Positions 1-9,546 of a stretch of 50,044 bases of DNA are shown piece by piece. The notes beneath the pieces were generated by a model that worked only from the letters and a program-made list of their open reading frames with translations, made no database searches and had not been told where the DNA came from. This DNA is from an uncultured Granulosicoccaceae bacterium (GTDB taxonomy: Bacteria > Pseudomonadota > Gammaproteobacteria > Granulosicoccales > Granulosicoccaceae), in contig CALHNS010000031.1 of assembly GCA_938035125.1 (NCBI GenBank), positions 1 to 50,044 on the forward strand. Direction: 5' to 3'. Positions within the stretch are counted from its first letter, which is position 1. Every line of letters starts with the position of its first letter. The translations under genes were made by a program, and so were the position numbers.

Positions 1-159
1 GCCTTGACCTTCGCCTTGACCTTCGCCTTGTTGTCCTTCGCCTTGTTGTCCTTCGCCTTGTTGTCCTTCGCCTTGTTGTCCTTCGCCTTGTTGTCCTTCG
101 CCTTGTTGTCCTTCGCCTTGTTGTCCTTCGCCTTGTTGTCCTTCACCTTGCTGGCCTTC
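1..159 (-). repeat. 15-bp tandem repeat coding for EGQQG
   Basis: Eight identical copies of gccttgttgtccttc run from 25 to 144. A diverged ninth copy (145-159) still codes for the same five residues, and two 12-bp units at 1-24 code for Glu-Gly-Gln-Gly. The unit length is a multiple of three, so copy-number change keeps the frame of the DUF4175-type gene. The array touches the window edge and may continue. Confidence 0.95.
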
Positions 160-3100
160 GCCCTCAAGTAACTGTCGAATAGATTGCAGTTGGCGCAGAA
201 CGCCCGCCACTTGTTGATCACTCAAATCCGTATTGATTGCTTCGTTATTGGCAGAATCTAGTGCTTCATCCAAACGATCACGGAATTCTCTTATAGAGTT
301 GGTGACCAAACTTTCTCCGGGTAAAACGGTTGCGAATGCGCCTTGCCCTACGCCGTCTCCTGCAATACCCAGCATTAATTCGGCGCGGCTTTCATCCAAT
401 GCCTGGGTAGCTTCATCTAATAACTCAGCGGTTTCGGGCGCAGTTTCTGCAAAACGTTCTTGCAACTCAGCTACATCACTTCGAACATCTTCCAGCGCTC
501 GCTGCAAGTCGTACTTTTTGCGTGCTAATGCATCGGATTCATCATTGCTCATGCCTGGGTCATAGCGACCGCGTTCTCTGGCTTTAGCTGAACGTTCCAC
601 AGCTTCGCGTATGGCTTGCTCTGTTTCGCGCTGTTCACTTAAAATAGAATCGGCTTGTGTAACCGCCTCACCAATGCGTCGCTGCAGATCTTGCGCACGA
701 TTACTAGACAGTTCGCTTAAGGCCTCTTGTAAAGCTTGGTTGGCCCGATCACTAGCTTCTTGCCCATCAGATTCCCCACGGCCTGATTCCCCGGCAACTT
801 GATCCTCATTGCCCGTATCGACATTACCTTCGTCAGATTCGCCATCGGCACCGCGCTGGTTATTTAAAGCCTCTTGAATAGCTTCTTGTGCTTGCTCCAG
901 TTGCTCACGTAAGCGCTCGGCTTGTTCACGGCGAGCATCATTTTGTTCGCCTTCTTGTGATGCATTCTGGCCATCATTGGATTCGCCGCTTTGCTCACCG
1001 CTTTGTTGGCTTGCCTGTTCACCACCCTGTTCGCTTGGTGAATCGCTCGGTGCACCATCTTGTTGTTGTTCTAGATTCTCTAAATCTCGTTGCAACTGCT
1101 CTAATTCACGCGCAAGTTGTTCTTGCTGCCATCTTTCTTCGCGCGTTAAACGTTCTTGGTCACGTTGTGCTTCGCTGAGTTCTTGTTGACGTTTGGCAAG
1201 TTCTGCCAGCTTTTCAAACACATCATCAAGACCTTCGGCTTGCGCATCGGCAGGCGATGGAGCTCGTTCGGGCTGCTCATACTGATTGCGCTCCAAATCC
1301 ATTTCAAGTTCGAACATTTCTGTCATGTCTTGGCCGGGCTGCTGAGCACCACCTTGGCCTTGGCCCGATTGTTCATTCACTCGAATATCATTAAATAAAG
1401 CTTCGGCACGTTGCAGCAATTGCAACGCACGTTGCTGGGGTTTTATCGCGGCCTCAAAATCCAATGCTTCCAATGCAGTAGATGAAGGCCCCATGGATTC
1501 CACCGCTTCGCGCAAGTAATCCACAAATTCTCGTATTAATTCACCTTGATCAGTAAGTGAACGTGCTTCGGAACGCTCGGCCAAGGTAATGGCTTGTTCA
1601 GCCAGACGCGACTGCAATTCAGAGAGCAGTAACGCATTATCTTTTTGAGTGCTGTTGTCAGCGTTAGGGTCTTCAGAGCTACGCAGTAAATTCCAAGTGG
1701 CTAATAATATTTCTTTTTGCCGATTGGATATGTCGGCCCCTTCATTACCCGGCTGGCCACCACCGCCTCCACCACCACCGCCACTTTCTTGTGAAAAGCG
1801 GCGTTCAAACGGGCGCACATCAATGAGCAACATATCGGTTTCTGCCATCTGGTCATGATCTGTCACTCGTGCAAAATAAGAGATCAAATCGCCTGGCAAT
1901 AGCGGCGAATCATTAGGGCCCATCGATTCTAAATAAAACACATGTTCACTTAACGTGTTGGTGCCAAACTGCAAGGTTTGCCAATCCCCTGCATTCACTG
2001 AATAAAATAACTCAACAGATTTTAAGCCAAAGTCATCGCGAGCTTCTAACCCAATTAGCACCTCCTCAATGGGAGACGCAGAAACATCTCGACCCGGAAT
2101 TATAAACTTAACATTCGGTGGATTATCGCCGCGTAAATTGATCGGATGTTGTGGGCTTATCGCCACATCGCTGCCGAGTAATCGATCAGAGAGCTGGTAA
2201 GAGGAATTATCGGTAATGATGAAAGTAACCACCGCCTCGTTACCGTAAACATCTACGCTAATTGGGTTGTCACCCAGCAGCAATGTGGGGTTATTTAACG
2301 GTTTATCGGTAGTAAACGTCAACATGACTTCGGTATCTTTTACACCGGAGACACTTCGCGCGTTGGTTACTGTGCGCGGTTCAAGCTCTGTCCATTCCGG
2401 ATACACGAAGTTCGCTTGTATGCTTTCCAAGCGAGCAGGCTCCACCACATCTACGCTGAATTGTTCACTTTTCGCATACCTTGCTGATACGCGATAATCT
2501 AAGTTTTCCGTAACTCGGAACAGGGTAAATTCAAATTCATCCGGTTGGCTTGCATTCACTTCCGTGCTTTGCCATTCCCCGCCTGCGTAACGCACATCAA
2601 GCGATACTGTTTCTCGGGTGAAACCTAATAACTTAGCCGAGATGGTTAAATCCTCACCAGCCAGAAGTTGTACATCTCCTGGCTCAACTAACAATTCCCG
2701 TTTGGCAACCAAACCTGTTTTTGCCCAGCCAAACAAAACGTGCGATACGCCATTCTTCCAAGCAAGGTTTGCGTGTTGTACAAAACCAAAACCGCCAACC
2801 AAAAGCGTCACTAGACCCAGTGCAGGCCACCCCAAAGCACCGCCGGGTATAACTTTCTTTTTCGGCACGCGAGTGGCCACGCGCATCGCATCGTCGGCTA
2901 ACGGATCTAAAAAGGGATGATTCGGTGTTTTATCGGCTGTGTTTAACCAAGTTTCTGCGCGACCATCAAATGCAGTATCGGCCTCTTCCACTAATGCCGT
3001 ACCACGCGTTGTGGTTGCGTGTCGCCACGGCTTGACCACAAATACCCACAGTAAAATCAACCCAGCAATTAAAGCTGCCGCTCGGCCTAACCACACTAAC

Positions 3101-3264
3101 GTATCGGTGAACCCACGCTCTAACCCAAGCAAAGTAGTGATACCAACCACCACCGCTAATACAGCCATTAAAATGAAAGCCGCCAATAAACTTAAGCGAA
3201 AACGTTCCCGCCGACGAATAGATTTTAAATAGCGTTCAAAAGCATTCATGGAAGACTTGCTCAT
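1..3264 (-). CDS. DUF4175-type large membrane/coiled-coil protein, C-terminus cut by window edge
   Basis: The reading frame is open from an ATG at 3264 to the window edge (1088 codons seen). Three hydrophobic segments lie at about residues 18-43, 47-72 and 130-155. Next come extracytoplasmic beta-rich regions, a run of nine glycines (1756-1782), and a long Gln/Glu-rich charged region likely to form coiled coils. The visible end is a repeat of Glu-Gly-Gln-Gln-Gly. This layout matches the DUF4175/TIGR02302 low-complexity family that I know mainly from alphaproteobacteria. The start lies 2 bp after the stop of the BatA-like gene, and GGATGG stands upstream. It is the visible last gene of the MoxR operon. 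The function is unknown; being a substrate or scaffold of the MoxR/VWA machinery is inference. The family call is from architecture and memory, and the true length is unknown. Confidence 0.8.
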   Translation of the reverse strand, partial: MSKSSMNAFERYLKSIRRRERFRLSLLAAFILMAVLAVVVGITTLLGLERGFTDTLVWLGRAAALIAGLILLWVFVVKPWRHATTTRGTALVEEADTAFDGRAETWLNTADKTPNHPFLDPLADDAMRVATRVPKKKVIPGGALGWPALGLVTLLVGGFGFVQHANLAWKNGVSHVLFGWAKTGLVAKRELLVEPGDVQLLAGEDLTISAKLLGFTRETVSLDVRYAGGEWQSTEVNASQPDEFEFTLFRVTENLDYRVSARYAKSEQFSVDVVEPARLESIQANFVYPEWTELEPRTVTNARSVSGVKDTEVMLTFTTDKPLNNPTLLLGDNPISVDVYGNEAVVTFIITDNSSYQLSDRLLGSDVAISPQHPINLRGDNPPNVKFIIPGRDVSASPIEEVLIGLEARDDFGLKSVELFYSVNAGDWQTLQFGTNTLSEHVFYLESMGPNDSPLLPGDLISYFARVTDHDQMAETDMLLIDVRPFERRFSQESGGGGGGGGGQPGNEGADISNRQKEILLATWNLLRSSEDPNADNSTQKDNALLLSELQSRLAEQAITLAERSEARSLTDQGELIREFVDYLREAVESMGPSSTALEALDFEAAIKPQQRALQLLQRAEALFNDIRVNEQSGQGQGGAQQPGQDMTEMFELEMDLERNQYEQPERAPSPADAQAEGLDDVFEKLAELAKRQQELSEAQRDQERLTREERWQQEQLARELEQLQRDLENLEQQQDGAPSDSPSEQGGEQASQQSGEQSGESNDGQNASQEGEQNDARREQAERLREQLEQAQEAIQEALNNQRGADGESDEGNVDTGNEDQVAGESGRGESDGQEASDRANQALQEALSELSSNRAQDLQRRIGEAVTQADSILSEQRETEQAIREAVERSAKARERGRYDPGMSNDESDALARKKYDLQRALEDVRSDVAELQERFAETAPETAELLDEATQALDESRAELMLGIAGDGVGQGAFATVLPGESLVTNSIREFRDRLDEALDSANNEAINTDLSDQQVAGVLRQLQSIRQLLEGEGQQGEGQQGEGQQGEGQQGEGQQGEGQQGEGQQGEGQQGEGQQGEGQGEGQG

Positions 3265-3266
3265 GG

Positions 3267-5354
3267 TTAAACACCATCCCTACGGACGCTTAGCAACCGA
3301 TTGGCCCACAAAGATTCAGCTAATAACGCTAACGCCAATAGTGGCATTAGCCATGGCCACCACGGCCTTCCTTTCGAAGCATCAAGCGCGCTCGGTGTAT
3401 TAAGCGCATTGGCTGTTTCGTTGTTCTTGCCATTGTTGTTATCGAACTCAACAAGGCTTTCATCGGCGGTTGAACTAGTCGGATCACTTTGCCCCCAAAA
3501 CCCCTCTTTATCTTCAACAAAAGACGTTAAGTTAGACTCTTCCCAGGGTACAGTAACCGCTAGTGGATATTCTGCCATGCTGGTTACCACGGTATAAACG
3601 CCCGGTTCATTCAACAGCAACCGATTCTTCTGGCCTGAATCGGCAAGAGTGCGCAGCGTTTTCCCAGAAGGGGACAACACTTGCGTTTGGGCTGGTAACA
3701 ATAAACTTTCGCCAGCATTAATTTGCGTTGGAAACGCGATGCTAGCGTCAAACCAACGAATCGTATTGGCAATCCAATCAACAAAAGCCGATTGCAATGG
3801 TAAATCCGATGCCACCCCATCAAGCGGGTCAGCCAAAAACAATAAACGCCCAGAAGCTTGGGTATCGGATGAATCTATCGAAGACAATGCGTTTCGTTCA
3901 ACCAATAACGGTAAGCCACTGCCGGTTCGCATCAGTATTCTATCGGTGCTCAGCGAATTAAAACTAACGGGTGAGTAAACACGAGTTTCCTGCCAATCGA
4001 GTTCACCTAGGGCTAATGGGTGAGCGGTGTCAATGCTACCAATGAAATCAGCGTTTGACACGGAACTCTTCTCGCTGCCATTTTCAGGCACTAACACCAA
4101 CAACACATTGCCACCAGCTCTTACAAAATCGGTAACCACTTGCGGCACCTGAACGTCCGTTCCTGCAGCATGAGGAATAAACACCGCCCAATGTGAGGCC
4201 TCATCCGATAAACCGGTGCCGTTATTAGAAGAATTGATTACCCGTGCCAGCCCATCGGTATTTAATGCGGTGCGAAGAAAAAGCGCACCCTCTTCAGGCA
4301 TGCGCATACCGATAGACCCAATCCCCACTTGTATGGGATTGTCTAACTGAATAGGCACTGATATCTCATTATCAATGGCTAGCGAATCGTTATCCCCATC
4401 AAGCCGTACCGTTAATTCATCAATGGCGGCACTGGGCATCACTAAATTAGATAATACGATGGATTCAGTGGCGCCTTGGGTTAAATTAAACGTTCGAGAC
4501 TCTAGTGTTTGCCCTGCGGCCAACACGGTTAACGTAGCTGAAGTGGTGTTAGGAGTTTCGGCATCACTGTTGTTAGATGCATCATCTGCGTGGCTATAGA
4601 GTACCTGTGCGGACACTTGAACATTAACCCCATCACCTGCCCTTGCGCTGGCTCTTACTGCCAAGTTAGCGGCATTAGTATTAACTTTGTGCAAGGTAAA
4701 GTTATCGATGTGTTGGGTGCGAAGTAGGCGCCTTTGTAACGGCAAATTACTCTCTTGCGCATCGGTTATGAATACCACATCAACCGGATCATCTAAACGA
4801 GAGGCCAACGCATCCAGCTGCTGCATCATCAAGCCGTAAGGTGCGCTTTCAAATGAGGGAGAAAGATTGCGTAACGTTGCATTTGCCCCGCTCAGTTCTG
4901 TGCTGAGTTCTCCATGCGCAGTTAAGGTTGATGCGATATCAAATAATTGCACAGCGTTTTGGGTGCTACCCACAGCGCTTGTGGGGGCTTGTGATTCATT
5001 CAATACTTCAGCGGTTTTCGCCCTAGCTTGCGACCACCGATCATCAGCTTGCATGGACGCTGATCGATCAATCACTACAAACACATTACGTTGCTGGCTT
5101 GCTCGATTTTGATCGGTGCTGCAATACGGCTGAGCAAACAAAAGACACGCCGCTAATAAAAACAACGTGCGCAAACTGAATAACCCAAGATGACGCAGGC
5201 GTTTTTTTCGCGATACGGGCACGCGTGTTGATTCTAAAAATTGCGTGGAAGGAAACGGTGTTTCTGGCGGAGTTTCCCGATTGAAACGATGCAATAGCCA
5301 CGGCAACAACAATGCCGCAATGCCAGCTAGGAACGCAGGGAATACAAAGTTCAT
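3267..5354 (-). CDS. BatA-like VWA-domain membrane protein
   Basis: A 695-residue protein. It has an N-terminal BatA-type region with membrane helices at about 5-20 and 56-75. A von Willebrand A domain follows with an intact MIDAS DxSxS (D96, S98, S100). A long periplasmic-type region holds a glutamine-amidotransferase-like stretch, and a last membrane helix lies near residues 664-685. Proteins of this kind accompany MoxR ATPases and DUF58 proteins (BatA/BatB systems) and are thought to act in envelope protein assembly. The ATG overlaps the stop of the DUF58 gene by 4 bp (ATGA), which fixes the start and implies translational coupling. The metal-binding site looks functional. The client is unknown. 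Confidence 0.88.
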   Translation of the reverse strand: MNFVFPAFLAGIAALLLPWLLHRFNRETPPETPFPSTQFLESTRVPVSRKKRLRHLGLFSLRTLFLLAACLLFAQPYCSTDQNRASQQRNVFVVIDRSASMQADDRWSQARAKTAEVLNESQAPTSAVGSTQNAVQLFDIASTLTAHGELSTELSGANATLRNLSPSFESAPYGLMMQQLDALASRLDDPVDVVFITDAQESNLPLQRRLLRTQHIDNFTLHKVNTNAANLAVRASARAGDGVNVQVSAQVLYSHADDASNNSDAETPNTTSATLTVLAAGQTLESRTFNLTQGATESIVLSNLVMPSAAIDELTVRLDGDNDSLAIDNEISVPIQLDNPIQVGIGSIGMRMPEEGALFLRTALNTDGLARVINSSNNGTGLSDEASHWAVFIPHAAGTDVQVPQVVTDFVRAGGNVLLVLVPENGSEKSSVSNADFIGSIDTAHPLALGELDWQETRVYSPVSFNSLSTDRILMRTGSGLPLLVERNALSSIDSSDTQASGRLLFLADPLDGVASDLPLQSAFVDWIANTIRWFDASIAFPTQINAGESLLLPAQTQVLSPSGKTLRTLADSGQKNRLLLNEPGVYTVVTSMAEYPLAVTVPWEESNLTSFVEDKEGFWGQSDPTSSTADESLVEFDNNNGKNNETANALNTPSALDASKGRPWWPWLMPLLALALLAESLWANRLLSVRRDGV

Positions 5355-6253
5355 GATGGCTGAGTCTCACGCCGGCGCAAGTACGCGTGTAAAACAGCAT
5401 CTAACGGCTCATCGGTCATCACCCGAATGTAGTCGGCGCCTAAACGGCGACAAGTTGATTCAATTGCCTCACAATGCTCATTGAATTTGGTGCGATAGGC
5501 ACCGGTTAAAAATTCAGGTGCAACCACCACTTTTTCATTAGATTCTAAATCTTTTAGCGCGCTAATTCGTGCCTGATTAGGCTCGACTTCCTCACGATCT
5601 AAAGTGTGGAATACAATTAGTTCTTGCCCGGTGTGCGATAAGGGTTGAAGGGCTTGTATCAGTTCTTCTGAATCAGCGTATAAATCCGATACCAACACCA
5701 CTAGTCCTCGGCCGTTTATACGCTGCGACAGTGCTTTTAACGACGCCACTAAATCGGTGCCCTCACGTGGCGTTGCGGCGTGCAAATGCGCTAACACGCG
5801 TTGCAAGGTATCGGGGCTGGTGCTAGGCGGAATTTCTGACACAAGTTCGGTGTTAAACACTGACAATGCAAAGGCATCATGCTGCTTTTTAACCAAATAA
5901 GCCAAAGACGCACAAAGATACTGCGCCAAATTCCATTTTGTTATGGGATTGCCAAAATTCATCGATGCACTGGCATCGAGTAAAACCGTTACCTTGGTAT
6001 TGGTATCACCATGAAAACGTTTGATGTAAGCACGATCGGTTCGCGCGTACACATTCCAATCCACAAAACGTAAATCATCCCCCTCGTTATAGGCTCTGTA
6101 TTCAGCGAACTCTTGGCTAAACCCAAACTTTGGCGAACGGTGCATTCCTACTAACGCACCATCAACCACTGTGCGCGCAATCAGTTCCAGTGAACCTAAT
6201 CGTGCCAACACGGCAGGTTGTAAATACGAATCTGTTGCAACGCGTTCTGCCAT
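5351..6253 (-). CDS. DUF58 domain protein of the MoxR operon
   Basis: A 300-residue soluble protein. The DUF58 core motif lies at about 51-80 (EYRAYNEGDDLRFVDWNVYA and what follows). A VWA-like fold has LLDASASM near residue 93, giving a plausible DxSxS metal site. DUF58 proteins are almost always encoded next to MoxR ATPases and are taken to be adaptors or partners. The length is normal for the family. It starts 3 bp after the moxR stop and overlaps the next gene by 4 bp, so the three are almost certainly co-translated. The molecular role is unproven in general. Confidence 0.92.
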   Translation of the reverse strand: MAERVATDSYLQPAVLARLGSLELIARTVVDGALVGMHRSPKFGFSQEFAEYRAYNEGDDLRFVDWNVYARTDRAYIKRFHGDTNTKVTVLLDASASMNFGNPITKWNLAQYLCASLAYLVKKQHDAFALSVFNTELVSEIPPSTSPDTLQRVLAHLHAATPREGTDLVASLKALSQRINGRGLVVLVSDLYADSEELIQALQPLSHTGQELIVFHTLDREEVEPNQARISALKDLESNEKVVVAPEFLTGAYRTKFNEHCEAIESTCRRLGADYIRVMTDEPLDAVLHAYLRRRETQPS

Positions 6254-6256
6254 GAT

Positions 6257-7267
6257 TTATGCAGCAGCTCTTGATTGAACCAGTTGTTGCAGCACATCAT
6301 CAATCGTTAGACCGTCGGCTTCAGCGTAGTAATTCACCATTACGCGATGACGCAGCACAGGGGCTGCCAGTGCGTCTATGTCTTCTGTGGTTACGTGGTA
6401 ACGACCTTCCATTAATGCTCTTGCTTTCGCTGCAAGAGTAATAAACAACGCAGCGCGCACCGAGGCACCGAACTTTACGTAACGCTTCACAGCTTCGGGT
6501 GCTGCCTCATCACCAGGTCGGGTTCCGCGCACCAGTTGCACCGCATAGCGCCCAACCGCATCCGACACAGGGACTTGTCGAACGAGTTGCTGAAAGGCAA
6601 GAATTTGCGCCGCATTGGTGCACGCTTGAACTTCCACTGGCGGCGCATCGGAGGTAAAGCGCTCAACTACTGTGATCTCATCTTCCAGCGGTAAGTAATC
6701 CAACATGATGTTGAACAAGAAACGATCTAACTGGGCTTCAGGTAACGGATAGGTTCCTTCCAGCTCTAAAGGGTTTTGGGTTGCTAACACGAAAAAAGGC
6801 TTAGCAATGTTGTGCCGCTGGCCACGCACAGTGGCTGAATATTCCTGCATTGCCTCTAATAAGGCCGCTTGTGTTTTCGGTGGTGTTCGATTGATTTCAT
6901 CGGCAAGCAGCACATTAGTGAATATGGGCCCAGGTACAAAACGCCATTGTCTTTGCCCATGTTCATCATCTTCTATGATGTCGGTACCCGTGATGTCGGT
7001 GGGCATCAAATCGGGTGTGAACTGAATGCGGTTAAACTCCAATCCCAAGGCATCAGCCAGCGTTCGAACCAACAAGGTTTTTGCCGTGCCCGGCATGCCA
7101 GTAACCAAACAGTGCCCACCCACAAACAACGTGATGAGTAAATGTTCGACAACATGATCTTGCCCCACGATCACTTGTTGAATTTCATGACGAAGCTTTT
7201 GGGTTACCTCACGAAATTCACCCACTCTGGCGGCAGCGGCATCGTTCATGGAATGGTGTTCACTCAT
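6257..7267 (-). CDS. MoxR family AAA+ ATPase
   Basis: A 336-residue AAA+ protein of the MoxR family. Walker A is GMPGTAKT (57-64) and Walker B is VLLADE (D123, E124), followed by INRTPPKTQAALLEAMQE, a hallmark of MoxR. A C-terminal lid domain is present. MoxR ATPases act with VWA/DUF58 proteins as chaperone-like machines that mature or insert metal into protein complexes. Start at 7267: its ATG overlaps the preceding stop by 4 bp (ATGA). An internal ATG at codon 7 is a less likely alternative. It is the energy-supplying member of this operon. The symbol is left blank because MoxR subfamilies differ in function and this one cannot be assigned. Confidence 0.95.
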   Translation of the reverse strand: MSEHHSMNDAAAARVGEFREVTQKLRHEIQQVIVGQDHVVEHLLITLFVGGHCLVTGMPGTAKTLLVRTLADALGLEFNRIQFTPDLMPTDITGTDIIEDDEHGQRQWRFVPGPIFTNVLLADEINRTPPKTQAALLEAMQEYSATVRGQRHNIAKPFFVLATQNPLELEGTYPLPEAQLDRFLFNIMLDYLPLEDEITVVERFTSDAPPVEVQACTNAAQILAFQQLVRQVPVSDAVGRYAVQLVRGTRPGDEAAPEAVKRYVKFGASVRAALFITLAAKARALMEGRYHVTTEDIDALAAPVLRHRVMVNYYAEADGLTIDDVLQQLVQSRAAA

Positions 7268-9546
7268 TGTGTATTTCCAGTGTGCAAATCCAACAACAAG
7301 TTCTGTGCTGGACGATAAAACGGAGAAGCTTCCAAGGCAAACAACACCTCGTTTCGGGCGGTTTGGGTATCATCTATTAACATGGCGGCCCGGGCTCTGC
7401 CCAGATACGCCTCGGCAGGATTAGTTTCAGAAACGGCCAACAACGCATTAAATTCTCGTAGCGCATTTTTTGCATTCGATTGCTGCAAGTAATGCTCACC
7501 CAACAGAGCATGTTCTTCCGGGCTGTATGGCATTACCCAGTTCAACGCCTCCATAACTCGCACCGAATCATCGAACCTGTCGGCGGCACGTAATTCTTTA
7601 GCAAGCGTTCTTAATATATCGGGATGGTGCCCACCTTGTTCGAACCATTCCCAGCGATTTTCCAATTTAGCATCAGTATTTTCAAGCGCACTGTAGGCGG
7701 CATCCAGCACATCGTACCCACTGCCTTCGGCAATGTATTCAGGGTAGCGCTGAATTAAATCTTCACCCAACACTTCGGCGGCTGTCCAATCTTGGTTTTC
7801 AATGGCGCGAGCCGCCTCACGGCTCACTAATACATAATCGTCTAGCCCTCGCGCAAGTTCACCGTATCGCACATCGAGAAATTGTAGGAATGTTTCATCC
7901 AGTTCGGTTGGACTCATGCCAGTGGCACTTTGAATGGCATCGGCAAGCGCTGTGTTTTTCGCAAAGGATTTAACCAATGAGACTAACGCTTCATGGCCAA
8001 AATTTGCCGCAATAAAATCGCACAGTAGCCCAGCTTGAGCATAAGAGACTTGCACTTGACCTTGATACTGAGGGCGAACGAAGCCTAAGTCTAATCGTTC
8101 AATGGGCAGTAACTCACCATCGCGAATGGCGGTTAACACTTCAAACGACAACATGCGCTCTTGTAAAGGGCCTGTGTTCCATTCTTCATATACCGACAAA
8201 CCCTCGCTCATCCAACGAGGTAACAAATGGTTGGTGGCCTCTAAGGTGTAAACATGGGCTATCTCGTGCCACAACGTACTGCCCCAATGAAAGTCTCCAA
8301 CCGGTCGAGCCTTGGGGCTATCCATTGCCGTTAAGTAGCCGAAGGTAACGCCTAATAAACCGATACCCGGTGTGCTAACGGTGCGCACACCAAAATCATC
8401 ATGATCATGATACAGCTCAACAATCATAGGCTTTTGAAGTTTAAAGTCGTAACGCTCACTGAACACTTGCATGGCACGTTCTGCCATGTCGAGCACATAG
8501 GGTTCTAATGCATCAGCGTCTTCTTCATCCAATCGCACCAACACTCGGCCCAAAGGCTCACCCGATAGGTCGTCGACATCGGCAACGGTGAGCCGCATCG
8601 CATCCAGATCATCCAAAAAACGCAAAGTATTGATGGTTTGAACATCGAAGGGATCTAATTCGAACGCTTTAGAAAGGTGATGACGTGCACCGAACACATC
8701 GTTAACTCGTAATAAATTTATTCCCAAGTCGCGTTGAGCTATAGCAAGTTCTGGATTCGCTTTCACCGCTGATTGATACAACGCCACCGCTTCTCGGTAA
8801 CGATATGTGATGATGTACGAACGTGCAGGAATGGAAAACACTTCAGCATAACTGGGATTAATGGCTAAGGCCTTTTTCACCCAAGGCTCAATCGAGCGAT
8901 GATCAAGCAGATCGGCTGACGCTCGCAACGCATAGATTTCAAGCGGCGGTATGCCGTAAGCGTCGAGTAGCGGCTCAGCGGTGTCTAGAATGCTGCGAGC
9001 CCCGGTGGTGTCTTTATTCTCAAGCGTTAGCTTTGCCATTTGAATCAGCGCACCAGGATGCTCTGGCGATTCTCTAAGAATTTGCGCTAGTTCACTTCTT
9101 GCCTCACCACTAAACCCTTCTGTTAACGCCTTAGATAGCCCTAAGCGCGCAGGATGATAACTGGAATCGAACAACAAAGCTTCACGAAACAACGCCACAG
9201 CATCTTCGATGTTGTGAGTAGATAAAAACAAATAACCCCAACTGGTTTTAACCGCTGGATGGCTGCTACTTTTGTTCGCTTCTCGAAACAAACGATTGGC
9301 CAGTCGCACATCTTTTAGCGCAGAAGCTGCTTGGGCACGAACCAGTACATCCTCATGATCGTTCAAGTTTTTATAGCACTGATTGGCTTCATCGTTTTCA
9401 CCCACATAACTGTGAGCATCGCAACGCTTTAATGCCGAGTCTCTGTTTTCATCATAATAAAACTGAACAGCAAAACTTGCAGGGCTTACGACGAGCACCG
9501 CAAGAGCGAACACCAAACGCACAGCCAAGCGTTTAATCATGTTCAT
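7264..9546 (-). CDS. Secreted TPR protein with a gluzincin (HExxH) peptidase domain
   Basis: A 760-residue protein with a Sec signal peptide (residues 1-26, ending SFA). TPR-like helical repeats fill about residues 40-330. A gluzincin site follows: H427-E428-x-x-H431 with a third ligand E448 in WMSEGLSVYEE, as in peptidase MA-like metalloproteases. More TPR-like repeats lie at the C-terminus. It is probably periplasmic. All three zinc ligands and the catalytic Glu are present, so it could be an active metallopeptidase; substrate unknown. Its ATG shares the final A of the previous TAA, and its own stop overlaps moxR by 4 bp. A second ATG two codons downstream is possible. Confidence 0.85.
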   Translation of the reverse strand: MNMIKRLAVRLVFALAVLVVSPASFAVQFYYDENRDSALKRCDAHSYVGENDEANQCYKNLNDHEDVLVRAQAASALKDVRLANRLFREANKSSSHPAVKTSWGYLFLSTHNIEDAVALFREALLFDSSYHPARLGLSKALTEGFSGEARSELAQILRESPEHPGALIQMAKLTLENKDTTGARSILDTAEPLLDAYGIPPLEIYALRASADLLDHRSIEPWVKKALAINPSYAEVFSIPARSYIITYRYREAVALYQSAVKANPELAIAQRDLGINLLRVNDVFGARHHLSKAFELDPFDVQTINTLRFLDDLDAMRLTVADVDDLSGEPLGRVLVRLDEEDADALEPYVLDMAERAMQVFSERYDFKLQKPMIVELYHDHDDFGVRTVSTPGIGLLGVTFGYLTAMDSPKARPVGDFHWGSTLWHEIAHVYTLEATNHLLPRWMSEGLSVYEEWNTGPLQERMLSFEVLTAIRDGELLPIERLDLGFVRPQYQGQVQVSYAQAGLLCDFIAANFGHEALVSLVKSFAKNTALADAIQSATGMSPTELDETFLQFLDVRYGELARGLDDYVLVSREAARAIENQDWTAAEVLGEDLIQRYPEYIAEGSGYDVLDAAYSALENTDAKLENRWEWFEQGGHHPDILRTLAKELRAADRFDDSVRVMEALNWVMPYSPEEHALLGEHYLQQSNAKNALREFNALLAVSETNPAEAYLGRARAAMLIDDTQTARNEVLFALEASPFYRPAQNLLLDLHTGNTQ

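Noticed and set aside
1-159. CRISPR-like array of short repeats
   Set aside because: The units are directly adjacent with no spacers and are codon-aligned inside an open coding frame.
888-1398. Plus-strand reading frames opposite the DUF4175-type gene
   Set aside because: They are by-products of the low-complexity Gln/Glu codons on the other strand and have no recognisable protein features.
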